From Colimorpha sp045597945 (GTDB taxonomy: Bacteria > Bacteroidota > Bacteroidia > Bacteroidales > P3), in contig JAZLLD010000065.1 of the NCBI GenBank assembly GCA_045597945.1, positions 1 to 64,000 of the forward strand: a stretch of 64,000 nucleotides of DNA. The letters run 5' to 3'. Of the stretch, positions 25,859 to 35,033 are shown in pieces. Within the stretch, counting starts at the first letter, position 1. Each line of letters begins with the position of its first letter. The notes below the pieces were generated by a model that was given only the letters and a program-made list of their open reading frames with translations, did not search any database and was not told the DNA's origin. A program made the position numbers and the translations under genes.

Positions 25859-26572
25859 ATGGTTTACAAACTCGAAAAAGAATTTTACGGATTTCCCGAC
25901 CCCCAAGAGGCTGAACCCGATGGCTTCCTGGCTTTTGGCGGCACACTCTCCATCCCCTATCTGCTGAATGCTTATGCCATGGGGCTGTTCCCTTGGTTTA
26001 TCCACGAAGGCGACCCCTGTTGGTTCTCGCCGGATCCCCGCATGGTGCTGTTCCCCGATGAGTTCCGCTACAGCAAGAGCCTGCGCCGCGTGGTGAAGTC
26101 TGGCAAATTTGAGGTGAGAATCGACCACGATTTCCTCGGCGTCATGCACCACTGCGCCGACACCCAGCGCGACGACCAAGACGGCACTTGGATTACCGAC
26201 GAATATTACGAAGGCTATGGACAGCTCCACGACATGGGGCTTGCGCATTCATTTGAAACATACCACGATGGACAGCTCGTGGGCGGACTCTATGGCGTGA
26301 GCCTCGGCCGCTTCTTCTTTGGCGAGAGCATGTTCCACACCATGACCGACGCCTCCAAAGTGGCCTTTGTCCGGCTGGTGGAATTCTGCAAAGAGCATAA
26401 ATTCCATTTCATCGATGCCCAACAAGAGACCCCTCACCTAGCCTCCCTCGGCGCTCGCCCCATCCCCCGCCAAGACTACCTCGACATCCTCCACACCCTC
26501 GATGTCAAAGAAACTCTGAATTGCAGCTGGCAGATCTTCGACATGTTCGCCATGCCGAACGACAATGAATAA
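25859..26572 (+). CDS. aat: Leucyl/phenylalanyl-tRNA-protein transferase
   Basis: Transfers Leu or Phe from tRNA to proteins with N-terminal Lys or Arg, marking them for ClpAP under the N-end rule. The motifs are GFLAFGGTLSIPYLLNAYA, GLFPWF, WFSPDPRMVL, then LVGGLYGVSLGRFFFGESMF and FIDAQQETPHLASLGA, all highly characteristic. The ATG at 25859 gives MVYKLEKEF, two bases after the previous stop; an upstream in-frame start would overlap that gene. Length 237 aa is normal. Confidence 0.95.
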   Translation: MVYKLEKEFYGFPDPQEAEPDGFLAFGGTLSIPYLLNAYAMGLFPWFIHEGDPCWFSPDPRMVLFPDEFRYSKSLRRVVKSGKFEVRIDHDFLGVMHHCADTQRDDQDGTWITDEYYEGYGQLHDMGLAHSFETYHDGQLVGGLYGVSLGRFFFGESMFHTMTDASKVAFVRLVEFCKEHKFHFIDAQQETPHLASLGARPIPRQDYLDILHTLDVKETLNCSWQIFDMFAMPNDNE

Positions 26573-26606
26573 ACAACTTCTCCAATCCCACTAAATCCAC
26601 CGCCCC

Positions 26607-27077
26607 ATGACCGACGAAATCACATTGAGACACATCGCCAACTATTTAGACAACGTAGGGCTTCAATTCATGGCCACCATCGGCCTCGACGGCAAGCCCA
26701 AGGTGCGACCCATGCAGTACATGGTGCTGGAAGACAACAAACTGTGGTTCTGCACAAATAGCCAGAAGGAGGTTTACAAAGAGTTGCAAGCCAACCCTTG
26801 CCTCGAGCTCTGCGGATGCAAACTGCAAGCCGACGAAATCCAAACTCCCTGGATTCGCTTCAGTGCCGAGGCCGTGTTTGAGGAGCGACAGGATATCCGC
26901 GATGCCATCATCGAGAAGAGCAGCATCGTCAACGCCCTCTACAGCCACATGCGCAACAACCCCATCTTCAAAGTATTCTATCTCAAAAATATCGACGGCT
27001 GGATGACCAACCTCGGAAACGTAAAAGGTCTGGAAAGCCGTGCCGAATTTGCCAAACCCATCCATTTTAAATTTTAA
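26607..27077 (+). CDS. Pyridoxamine 5'-phosphate oxidase family protein (FMN-binding split barrel)
   Basis: A 156-aa flavin-binding split-barrel protein. The core FMATIGLDGKPKVRPMQYMV followed by LWFCTNSQKEVYKEL and the strand CLELCGC is typical of the PNPOx-like superfamily that binds FMN or F420. These small members are rarely true PNP oxidases. It sits 34 bases after aat and five bases before the small Cys-rich gene. Confidence 0.85.
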   Translation: MTDEITLRHIANYLDNVGLQFMATIGLDGKPKVRPMQYMVLEDNKLWFCTNSQKEVYKELQANPCLELCGCKLQADEIQTPWIRFSAEAVFEERQDIRDAIIEKSSIVNALYSHMRNNPIFKVFYLKNIDGWMTNLGNVKGLESRAEFAKPIHFKF

Positions 27078-27082
27078 TCATC

Positions 27083-27247
27083 ATGAATAACGACAACCCC
27101 AAGAAACCCGTCTGCGAACACAACCCCGCCATCAACTGCCCTTGTCCTAAGGACTGCCCCCGCCACGGCAAATGCTGCGCTTGCGTAGCCCACCACCGCC
27201 AGAATGGCAAACTACCCAACTGCCTCCGCGACATGGCTCAAGAATAA
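27083..27247 (+). CDS. Small Cys-rich protein (DUF6485-like)
   Basis: A 54-codon gene starting five bases after the PNPOx-like stop. The translation has nine cysteine/histidine-rich positions including CPCPKDCPRHGKCCACVAHH followed by NGKLPNCLRDM. This matches a conserved family of tiny predicted metal-binding proteins in anaerobes in which the CPC...C..(H/R)GKC..C...H pattern ends in G-LP-C. Function unknown. Close spacing suggests cotranslation with the flavin protein. Confidence 0.75.
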   Translation: MNNDNPKKPVCEHNPAINCPCPKDCPRHGKCCACVAHHRQNGKLPNCLRDMAQE

Positions 27248-27336
27248 TCATTAGCCCGGCAAAAGATGCCATCGGTTCAGCAGAAAGCAAGATGTCATAA
27301 CAGTAGAACCAATTCCGCCAACGCGTTATAATTATT

Positions 27337-27512
27337 GGCAATGTCTAAAATTTGTTTTTCTAACCAAGCAAGCTTGGCTAGAAGGACTGAAAGAAATTGC
27401 CAAAAATTAATCAGAAATTGCTAGTTACTAATAATTTCTGGAACATTTCTGATAATTTCTTTCAGTTCATAAGTTTCGCTTGCGAAACTTAGATTATCCA
27501 ATTTTTAGAGGT
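27337..27512. mobile_element. Gene-free, MITE-like element related to the GxxExxY locus
   Basis: Two terminal hairpins face each other: 27358-27383 (11-bp arms, loop CAAG at 27369-27372) and 27470-27491 (9-bp arms around CTTG, i.e. CAAG when read from that end). Immediately inside each is the word ACTGAAAGAAATT, in inverted orientation, and between them about 60 bases of related palindromic sequence. The same inward order (CAAG hairpin, then ACTGAAAGAAATTATCAG) flanks the GxxExxY gene at 57.2-57.8 kb. The flanking 20-25 bases on both sides recur at 51.39-51.48 kb. There is no coding capacity, so it would have to be mobilised in trans. Confidence 0.65.
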
Positions 27513-27677
27513 CACCTATTAATAATGAGAGGACAAACTAGTACACTAGCTTGTCCTCTCATTACTGATCACTGATTGCTATTTTAGATTTAAGCGAATA
27601 GTGCGCACCTGACTCTCCCCTCACAGCTCACCCAACATTTGTGCGTTCACTCATCTCCAATCACTGATCACTCACAA

Positions 27678-28529
27678 CTAGTAATACATATCATATACGA
27701 GGGGACCGTTGTAAGTAATCTTATAAGTGTCGGAGCCGTTCACGACATTGATAGCCACATTCATCTTTCCGTCGCCTATATTCACCTTGGCCGTGCCGGT
27801 GCAGGCACCTGCGTTGGCCGGGTGGTTGCCGTTGAAATGGAAGACACCGAAATGGACGTGGCTGGAATCGGCCACGGGTGTGTCCTCATCCACAATCTGA
27901 TAGTCGCCGTCTCTCAGTTCAAAGGGCGTAATCAGTTCAAAGAAAGCATTGTGGGCATTGGTACTAAAAGAGTAGAGATACCCTACATCGCTGGTGCTGA
28001 GTGTAGCGTAGTCCAGGGCCACCGAGTCTTGGCCCATAGTGGCCATGCCGTTGTTGTTCATAGCCTCAAGATTGGTGATGGGGCCGTGGTAGTCCATCAC
28101 AACCGGAGCATTTTCGTAAACGCCATCCAGGCTCATGTGGCACACCTCGCCCTCGAAGCTCATCGTCATCTGGCAGTTTTCCATCGGAGTCGACGCCGAT
28201 CCGTAACTGTCTATGCCGAACATCGGAGTCATGGTCGTGCCCTCGACATAGTTAAAAATCATGATAACCATGTACTGGTCAGGTCTGTTGGCGAATTTCA
28301 CCAGCACCCTTTTGACGTTGTCGCTCATCTGTTCGTTTATCACATCGCTCACCAGCAGCGAGTCGCCGCCTACTGTCACCGTGCCGTAGCACCTTGGTTC
28401 CTCAGGAGTTCCGGAATCCTGAGTAGTGTCGGCGGGGTTGTTGTGGATGTCATTCTCTTCTTTGTCGCAGGCGGTGGCCATAGTCCCCATTAGCACGGCG
28501 ATTGATAAAGCATAAAACAATCTTTTCAT
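27678..28529 (-). CDS. Lipoprotein of unknown function
   Basis: The start at 28529 gives MKRLFYALSIAVLMGTMATAC, a signal peptide ending in a lipobox (lipid-anchored Cys at residue 21), and a 283-aa protein. An upstream in-frame start would add 50 residues ahead of the signal and is unlikely. The mature protein seems to be two beta-rich halves (VKRVLVKFANRPDQYMV and FELRDGDYQIVDEDTPV are examples) that may be tandem calycin-like barrels; no family was recognised. It is monocistronic, between a mobile element and a repeat desert. Confidence 0.7.
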   Translation of the reverse strand: MKRLFYALSIAVLMGTMATACDKEENDIHNNPADTTQDSGTPEEPRCYGTVTVGGDSLLVSDVINEQMSDNVKRVLVKFANRPDQYMVIMIFNYVEGTTMTPMFGIDSYGSASTPMENCQMTMSFEGEVCHMSLDGVYENAPVVMDYHGPITNLEAMNNNGMATMGQDSVALDYATLSTSDVGYLYSFSTNAHNAFFELITPFELRDGDYQIVDEDTPVADSSHVHFGVFHFNGNHPANAGACTGTAKVNIGDGKMNVAINVVNGSDTYKITYNGPLVYDMYY

Positions 28530-28765
28530 AATCGAGATATTAGTTAGATTAATGTGTTTGTCATGCTGCAAAATTACAACTTTTATGCCAGTAAAATTCC
28601 TGCCGTCGCTAATATTTTTCCAATAAAAATCCTGAGCAAGTCCCTGCCATTTATTTCTCTCACTATCTGGGCAAACCATGATAAAAATCTATACCTGTTG
28701 GTTGAATCAATCTCCCGCAAAGAATCAACGCCGCCTTTCGCCCTGTAAAACATCAGCAAATACAT

Positions 28766-29780
28766 GATATCAAAACTTTTATCCTTTTAGATGTTATAAC
28801 TTTAGAATCAATTCTGCCAACGAGTAATCCTATAAGTCGCCAAAAATCATCAGGTGCGAAGATGCCAAACTAGGCCGGCTCCACTTCGGTTGCCGACCAC
28901 AGTTCTCCGTCGAGCATTTAAAAACAAAATGTTGAATTTTTAGAGCCTACAATAACAATGTACATTTTTGTGCAATATGAGTGAAAAAGTCATTCTATAT
29001 TCTATATCCTTGGCCTCACCAACTGCGTCACACATGTACCGACAGCACCATCTAATCGCATAAAAATTTAAACCGCACGCAATTACACACCCTTTCGCCA
29101 CAAACAACTAACGGCAAATAATTGAAGTCAGACATAGAATCTTTTGTATAAAATATAGAATACATTCTATATTTCAGGTTCCAGCAAAAGTGACGGATTG
29201 GAATTAAAGACATACTAACCCAGAGTCATGGAGTGAGAGGGTTTCAGGCAGCAAGATGTCCCGCAGAAACTCCGTAGAAGCCCCGATCATTCTACGGGGT
29301 AGACCTTCTCCATAGGAAGGACTTACAGTGGAGGAAGAAAAGCAACAAAGAGAAGGATATAGAATATAGAATGGACTTTTACTATGCCGCGCATCTTTTC
29401 AGCAAGTTAAGCACAAAAAACCATCCCATATCAAGAACATGCTGATTGCAATTAGTCGATACCTCCAGCACAAACAAAATACGCTACAACCTAAAAATCA
29501 AACATTTAAACTACACTCCAACACAAACAATCTATGAATTTTGACTAAATCCAACCACAGTCTCATTTGTCACTGATTCTATATCGTATTCTATATTCTA
29601 TTCCCTATAACACGCAAAATACCATTAAGCCACCAAAGCAAATCCCGAGAGAGACTGTCCCATTGCTCACACATGCGCAATAAGACAGCAGTCTGACAAA
29701 CAATATCATTCTTTGGTTACACCACAAGTTCAAACCTCCGCCACAAGAATTACAAGAAAAAAAACCGATGATTCAAAAAA
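28766..29780. repeat. Gene desert with ATATAGAAT-type repeats
   Basis: About 1 kb without a credible gene. CTATATTCTATAT or its complement occurs near 28993-29010, 29150-29175, 29356-29372 and 29578-29606. The same words sit in the desert at 9.08-9.17 kb. Both deserts lie directly upstream of A+T-rich accessory operons (YaaW cluster and Z1 operon). Confidence 0.55.
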
Positions 29781-29786
29781 AATGCT

Positions 29787-29794
29787 TATCTTTG
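29787..29794 (+). promoter_or_regulatory. -7 promoter element of the structured RNA / Z1 operon
   Basis: TATCTTTG, exact match to the common Bacteroidetes -7 box, followed about 70 bases later by the outer stem of a long hairpin and 320 bases later by the first coding gene. The -33 element is weak. Confidence 0.65.
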
Positions 29795-29861
29795 CATCGT
29801 CAATTCAAGCGAAGAATTGGCCGAGAAAGACGCATTTGTGCCTTTATTCCGTAGGTGAGAA

Positions 29862-30003
29862 CTTGGACACTTCTCTTATGTAAATACAGGAATAATGGTT
29901 TGAATGTAAGTCTCCATTGCATTGTATATATGCACATTGCATTTATATACGGTTCAGTGGAGCAATTCACTAACCTTTATTTTGTATTTACAGGGAGTCC
30001 AAG
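29862..30003 (+). ncRNA. Probable structured ncRNA (nested 142-nt hairpin) upstream of the Z1 operon
   Basis: Four nested pairings lie on one axis: CTTGGAC/GTCCAAG (29862-29868, 29997-30003), TGTAAATACA/TGTATTTACA (29879-29888, 29983-29992, ten perfect pairs), GGTT...GAAT...CTCCA with TGGAG...ATTC...AACC (29897-29916, 29958-29975), and the tip GTATATATGCA with TGCATTTATATAC (29924-29934, 29938-29950). A TATCTTTG box lies 68 bases upstream and a hairpin plus seven T (30068-30097) ends the unit 20 bases before the first gene, giving a transcript of about 300 nt. No reverse transcriptase is present, so this is not a standard retron. It could be a stand-alone RNA or a regulated leader. Confidence 0.6.
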
Positions 30004-30067
30004 CCCTTCATCTAGAAATAGCGGTTCGGATGGATAGCTCCACTTTCTTGCATTTGCTATTTTTACA

Positions 30068-30097
30068 ACAACCCCGAGCAAGGTTGTCAGTTTTTTT
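30068..30097 (+). terminator. Terminator or attenuator before the Z1 operon
   Basis: Arms ACAACC/GGTTGT (30068-30073, 30082-30087) with an eight-base loop, three spacer bases, then seven T. It lies between the structured RNA and the first ORF at 30117, so it could end the RNA and let only part of transcription reach the protein genes. Confidence 0.6.
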
Positions 30098-30116
30098 GAA
30101 CCAAAAGATCCTTTAA

Positions 30117-31490
30117 ATGGGCAACAACTTTAGAGATCGGGCACTTAAAATTATCAAATCGCAAGCAAGTGATGGTACAAAGCGAGTCTTGCTGGCCCAA
30201 ATTGGGCTATACCCTAATCAGGTTATCCTTAGCAAAGCGGAAAGAGAAGCACCATGCACCACTGACACACTATCACTGCTCTCCCTACTCAGTCCAGAAC
30301 AGCATGAGGAACTTAGCTCTGCTAAAAAAGAATACTCATACGAAAATCGTTTAGAAGCTATAGCGGATTTGGAAAATGTTAGAAAACAGTTCGTTTCATA
30401 TTTCTCCAAAATGAAAATCTTAGGTTTGGACATCAATGACTATGCCATAGGCCAAGGGACAAAAGACTGGCATGTGTTCTGTTATGGAATAGAGCGCACC
30501 TTCAATGAGTTAGGTTGTATCTTAGGCTCCACCAGCTTGAAATTTGGCATATACTATTCTCCAACAAAAAAAGAATACATTTTCAGTAGGAAATTTGGTA
30601 CGACACCAATAAATGCTTTCACAAATATTAAGTTAGCTATAGTTGGGCTGATTAATGCTGGCAAGAAAGGTGACTTGGAAGCCATTGCAAACAATCCACT
30701 ATCATCCATGTTCAAAGGTAAGATATTGTCAATTTACTACCCCGAAAAATATCTGAACATTTTTTCTGATAGTCACTTGGACTTTTTTCTCACCAAACTC
30801 AATCTTGACTCCGACAAACTGTTACAAATGAAACCCGTGTACAAAAGAGATGCTTTAGTTGAGTTCAAGAATAGTGACCCAGATATGAAAAGTTGGACGA
30901 TGGACAAGTTTGCAGACTTTCTTTACACCACCTATCCCAAACTATCAGCCAGCAAAGGTGACGACGAAGATGATGAGCCGGATTTGCAAGATCGGCATAC
31001 CCCTGACAATCACAAAGATTGTATTATTGACACCACACCGATTCTAACTGATACCCAAACATCAGAAAAATCCAAACTAACCATAGTTGAACATAAAAAT
31101 GCAGACACACTATTGGATGGCATCTTGAAGAATGTCATTACCCTTCTTGAACCCGATTACATTAGGTTATATTCAGAAAAGCCCAACTCGGATATCCCCA
31201 GCCAAATGGTTGATTTAAAAGGCATTCACAAAGAAACTGGGGAGATGCATTTTTTCGAGGTAAGACCTTTCGATGCCATTCGCAGTATCCGAGATTCTCT
31301 TGGGGCAATAATTGAATACTCCAATTATTCAACCCCAACCCCTCGTGCCTCACAATTGTTTATTATTGGAATTTGCGAACCCTCGAATAAAGATGTAGAA
31401 TACCTAAATATGCTACGATCTAGATTTTCAATTCCTGTCTGGTATCGTTGGCTCTTTGTTGAAAATAATCAATTATCAAAACCAATATAA
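30117..31490 (+). CDS. Z1-associated protein with nuclease-like C-terminal domain
   Basis: A 457-aa protein translated four bases ahead of the Z1 ATPase gene. The middle (about residues 75-255) is a helical region with the segment MFKGKILSIYYPEKYLNIFS and may bind DNA or the partner. After an acidic linker (GDDEDDEPD, near 282) the C-terminal 120 residues have VDLKGIHKETGEMHFFEVRP and then SIRDSLGAIIEYSNY. This order (D, then E-x-R/K, then an (A/Q)L-EY helix) is that of PD-(D/E)XK restriction-like folds, with Arg in place of the last Lys. Nuclease activity is therefore possible but not assured. No full-length family recognised. Confidence 0.6.
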   Translation: MGNNFRDRALKIIKSQASDGTKRVLLAQIGLYPNQVILSKAEREAPCTTDTLSLLSLLSPEQHEELSSAKKEYSYENRLEAIADLENVRKQFVSYFSKMKILGLDINDYAIGQGTKDWHVFCYGIERTFNELGCILGSTSLKFGIYYSPTKKEYIFSRKFGTTPINAFTNIKLAIVGLINAGKKGDLEAIANNPLSSMFKGKILSIYYPEKYLNIFSDSHLDFFLTKLNLDSDKLLQMKPVYKRDALVEFKNSDPDMKSWTMDKFADFLYTTYPKLSASKGDDEDDEPDLQDRHTPDNHKDCIIDTTPILTDTQTSEKSKLTIVEHKNADTLLDGILKNVITLLEPDYIRLYSEKPNSDIPSQMVDLKGIHKETGEMHFFEVRPFDAIRSIRDSLGAIIEYSNYSTPTPRASQLFIIGICEPSNKDVEYLNMLRSRFSIPVWYRWLFVENNQLSKPI

Positions 31491-31494
31491 AGTC

Positions 31495-34400
31495 ATGAAA
31501 AGATTTGAAAGCCTTGACGACTGCCAAAAGTTTATAGATGGACTAAAAGCGTACGGTCTACAAATTCCTCCGGATGTGATCGACCAGTACAATACACTGA
31601 AAAGCCAAGAGCAACAAATAGGAACAAAAACACCTATTTGGGATACTCTCCGAGCCAATTATCCTTACGGAGAAATGCCTATTGAAAAAGTCCGATGTGT
31701 CGAGGAGGCCGTTGAGGAACTTTTATTAGATGGTGAGCATGCTGAAGAGCCAGGACTGCTTCTTGGAAATATTCAATGTGGAAAAACCGATACTTTTGAG
31801 GACATCATTGGGCTGTCTTTTGATAAAGGTGTTGATATTGCTATTGTTATCACCAAGGGTACAAAAGCACTAGTCAACCAAACAATTAAACGGATGAAGA
31901 AAGATTATCGTTTCTTCAAAGCCTCAGATAAAATAGATCAGCTCACAACTATAAACATCTATGATATCATGGATGTTTGGAGAAGTTTGAAAAAGGTGAA
32001 AGTTGAAGGTTGCAAAACCGTAATTGTATGCAAGAAGAATTCGGTCAATCTTGACCATTTGATCCAATTATTTGAATCTAACAGTCCTTTCTTAAAGAAA
32101 AAGAAAGTACTAATTGTTGATGATGAGGCTGATTTTGCTAGCCGAAATTATCGAACCGTTAGATTAGCGGCACTTTGTGATGAGAATGGCAAACCGATTT
32201 CGCAAACGGCCGAGACAGAAATGGCGAAGATTGCTCAGCAGATTGATGATTTCCGAAAAATCCCCATTTTCTGTAGATACCTACAGGTCACTGCAACACC
32301 TTATTGCTTGTACCTACAACCCCTAGGAGAATTGAACCTGAATGGCAAATATGTGAAACCTTTCAAACCTCGTTTCACAAAACTTGTACCCATACATGAT
32401 GCTTATATTGGCGGCCAACAATACTTTGTTGACTCCCAAAACCAAGATTCAATGTATAGCCATTTGTTCCATCAAGTGGACCAAAAGTGTATTGATGTTT
32501 TAGGTCATGAGGACGGAAGATACATTAATGCATCAGTCTCCTCTGGTAACATTTACGGATTGACTTTTGCATTAGTTGCTTATTTTATGGCTACTGCCGT
32601 TCGCAGAATCCAGATGGCGAACACCAAAAAGATTGACTACAAGACAAGCGCAATCATTCATGTTGATATTGATAAGAAGAACCACGACTGGCAAGCAAGA
32701 ATTGTGAGCAAGCTGATTGACTCAATCAAGAATGCGATTGTCAATGAGGACCAAACAGACCAAAGAATATGGACAGCCATTGATGTCATTTACAATGATT
32801 TTACTGAATCAAATCGCAAAGGAAGAAATGAAGGGCTTATCACCATTGAGTTGCCTTCACAAGAGGATATTCTTGATGAAATTCGAAAGATTTTCAATCC
32901 CAAGAAGAACAATTACCATGTCCAAATGGTGAATTCTGACGAGCAAATGGAAACCCTATTGGACGAAGAATCAGGCGAACTTGTTCTAGATACCGCAGCC
33001 ACAATCTTCATCGGCGGCAACATCTTGGATAGAGGTGTGACAATTAAAAACATGCTTTGTTTCTTCTACGGCAGAAACCCCAAGCGATTCCAGCAAGACA
33101 CTGTTCTGCAACATGCACGAATGTATGGAGCCAGATCTAAAGAGGATATGGCCGTTATGAGATTCCACACCACAGCGCACATCTACAAGATATTGATGCG
33201 TATGAATCAATTAGACGAACAATTACGTCAGTGGTTTATTGATGGACATGACAAAGAAGAACCCAATGCAGTCTTTATCGGCTATGACAAAGACATCAAG
33301 CCTTGTGCCACACAGAAGATCAAAATATCAAATGCTTTGACAATCAGACCGCATCAGCGCATTCTCCCCGTCGGTTTTTGGACGGATGCAAATAAGCAAA
33401 TCAAAGATTATGTGGACGCTATCACAGACAAAATCAGGCATTGTCCAGGCTATCGGCAACAAGACAACAATGGATTCTTTGAGATTGACAAAGCTACTGT
33501 TATTGAAATCATCGGTCTTATTGAAAAAACATACGTTTATGATGAAAGTCATGAAAATTTAGATCGAAAGTCAGATTTAAAAGAACTCCTTTGCGCATTG
33601 GACTACTGCACTGCTTATTCTAATGGAAAGTTGTTTGCCATCCATCGAACTCAACGTGATGTAAAGAGAATCCGAGAGAATGGATGTTTTATTGACGCTC
33701 CTGATGACGGCCGTACTGATGTAAATCCATCTAAAATCAAAGCAACTGACACTCCGGTCATTATGTTAATTCAAGAAGAAGGCAGAAAAGTCAAGGACCC
33801 TGATACCGGTGAAAATGTTGGCTGGAACAATGCTCCTTTCTATTGGCCTGTCCTGATGACTCAACAGAGCTTGCCACCCGCCATGTTCGCTATAGACCAA
33901 CGGAAAAAAGGGCAGAAGGCTGTCGTTGACATTTCTGATATTTTTGATGGAATTGACAATAGCCAAGTTCTTTCGATGACCTATTCTGGTGATTTAGAAG
34001 ATCATTTTGGCGTCGAAGGCACCACATATTCAGAAGACTACCCTGTGGAAACTCGAGCGCTGAAAGACACAACAGCTAGCAAATACATACAGAAGGCAGA
34101 AGATGGATCTTGGTCACGAAATCCTCATATTCATTTTGACCCAAAACATGACCACGGTATTTATTCTTTAAATAATGGTCAATTTCCATTTGAGTTGAAA
34201 GCATACAAATATATGTGCTTGCGAAATGCAAGAAATGCAAGTGCCGATGTTATGCTTTTAGAACTGACGGATCCTTCAGAATGGTTGACAATTCCAGAGG
34301 GAAAACTAAATGAGAATGGAGATCTGCTAGATAGAGACACCCAAGAGTTGCTCCTGCACGGATCCGACGTGATAATAGATAAGAAGAATCGCAAGACCTC

Positions 34401-34512
34401 ATTTGTTGATAACACAATTACCCAATGGATAATCGTTTACAAAATACGGAAAGTGGTAAAGTTCAAGAAGAACACGATTGACTGGTTCCCTGATGGTGAT
34501 ACCGACGAGTGA
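31495..34512 (+). CDS. Z1-domain superfamily II-like ATPase
   Basis: A 1005-aa protein with an ATP-binding loop LGNIQCGKTDTF (near residues 87-98), a DEAD-like box VLIVDDEADFASRNY (near 204-218), an ATPY motif soon after, and the hallmark Z1 stretch FIGGNILDRGVTIKN followed by NPKRFQQDTVLQHARMYGAR (near 504-545), which corresponds to helicase motifs V and VI. Z1 proteins are known from restriction-modification-like islands, where they accompany MORC-type ATPases, methylases and nucleases. Here only a nuclease-like partner and a structured RNA are nearby. The ATG at 31495 follows the upstream stop by four bases. Confidence 0.85.
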   Translation: MKRFESLDDCQKFIDGLKAYGLQIPPDVIDQYNTLKSQEQQIGTKTPIWDTLRANYPYGEMPIEKVRCVEEAVEELLLDGEHAEEPGLLLGNIQCGKTDTFEDIIGLSFDKGVDIAIVITKGTKALVNQTIKRMKKDYRFFKASDKIDQLTTINIYDIMDVWRSLKKVKVEGCKTVIVCKKNSVNLDHLIQLFESNSPFLKKKKVLIVDDEADFASRNYRTVRLAALCDENGKPISQTAETEMAKIAQQIDDFRKIPIFCRYLQVTATPYCLYLQPLGELNLNGKYVKPFKPRFTKLVPIHDAYIGGQQYFVDSQNQDSMYSHLFHQVDQKCIDVLGHEDGRYINASVSSGNIYGLTFALVAYFMATAVRRIQMANTKKIDYKTSAIIHVDIDKKNHDWQARIVSKLIDSIKNAIVNEDQTDQRIWTAIDVIYNDFTESNRKGRNEGLITIELPSQEDILDEIRKIFNPKKNNYHVQMVNSDEQMETLLDEESGELVLDTAATIFIGGNILDRGVTIKNMLCFFYGRNPKRFQQDTVLQHARMYGARSKEDMAVMRFHTTAHIYKILMRMNQLDEQLRQWFIDGHDKEEPNAVFIGYDKDIKPCATQKIKISNALTIRPHQRILPVGFWTDANKQIKDYVDAITDKIRHCPGYRQQDNNGFFEIDKATVIEIIGLIEKTYVYDESHENLDRKSDLKELLCALDYCTAYSNGKLFAIHRTQRDVKRIRENGCFIDAPDDGRTDVNPSKIKATDTPVIMLIQEEGRKVKDPDTGENVGWNNAPFYWPVLMTQQSLPPAMFAIDQRKKGQKAVVDISDIFDGIDNSQVLSMTYSGDLEDHFGVEGTTYSEDYPVETRALKDTTASKYIQKAEDGSWSRNPHIHFDPKHDHGIYSLNNGQFPFELKAYKYMCLRNARNASADVMLLELTDPSEWLTIPEGKLNENGDLLDRDTQELLLHGSDVIIDKKNRKTSFVDNTITQWIIVYKIRKVVKFKKNTIDWFPDGDTDE

Positions 34513-35033
34513 CTCTAAGTCTAATTTTACCAGGCCCTGCTGATGTTCTACCGACTGACGCTGCACTAAATTAGCATCGCAAGTGGGACCATAAGTAAAA
34601 CTTTGGTTTTGCTTCTGCTCCCACTTGTGCAATGCTTGCACAACAGAAATAATAACACGCCACGTTATTATTCCTTCGGCAAAGATACTAAAAGTTTTTG
34701 GAATCAAATCCAAAAACTTTCCGATACAATGGAATCGAGGATTACTAGTCCTTTCGGATGTTCTACATCTACCGTTATGTCGGATTTAATAATCAAGACT
34801 TAATCCTGGAGCCAATCAAGAACGAAACGGCGTTGGATTCCGTCTCCGATGCGACGGATGTTGAGAATAATGGCATCAATGAATTGTGGATTACAAATCC
34901 TTATAGTAGGAAGCATCCGATTGCAAATCTGATGCAACGGATATTGTTTGTGCTATAGAACAATACGAATGCATTTTTCTTGTACTGACACAATAATTTG
35001 ATTGCTGTCACGTTTTTGTTATAAAAAAAGATT
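34513..35033. repeat. Decayed repeat region between the Z1 operon and the DUF4160 gene
   Basis: No reliable gene. Related short blocks around GGATGTTCTACCGACT (34535-34556), GGATGTTCTACATCTACCG (34757-34775) and GGATGCTCTGCCGACTATCG (35616-35635), the last two each running into GTCGGATTT. A 10-bp-arm hairpin GCATCCGATT/AATCTGATGC (one mismatch) lies at about 34913-34935. The words are typical of worn-out repetitive elements in Bacteroidales. Confidence 0.5.

Noticed and set aside
29862..30003. Retron msr-msd interpretation of the hairpin RNA
   Set aside because: No reverse transcriptase gene is found nearby; flanking a1/a2-like repeats alone are not enough.
29855..30037. Sixty-codon rightward frame inside the structured RNA region
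   Set aside because: The bases are explained by nested complementary stems; the translation has no family character.
34758..34958. Small rightward frame of 66 codons after the Z1 gene
   Set aside because: Made of repeat words (CCGATTGCAAATC types) seen in decayed elements; no promoter or domain.
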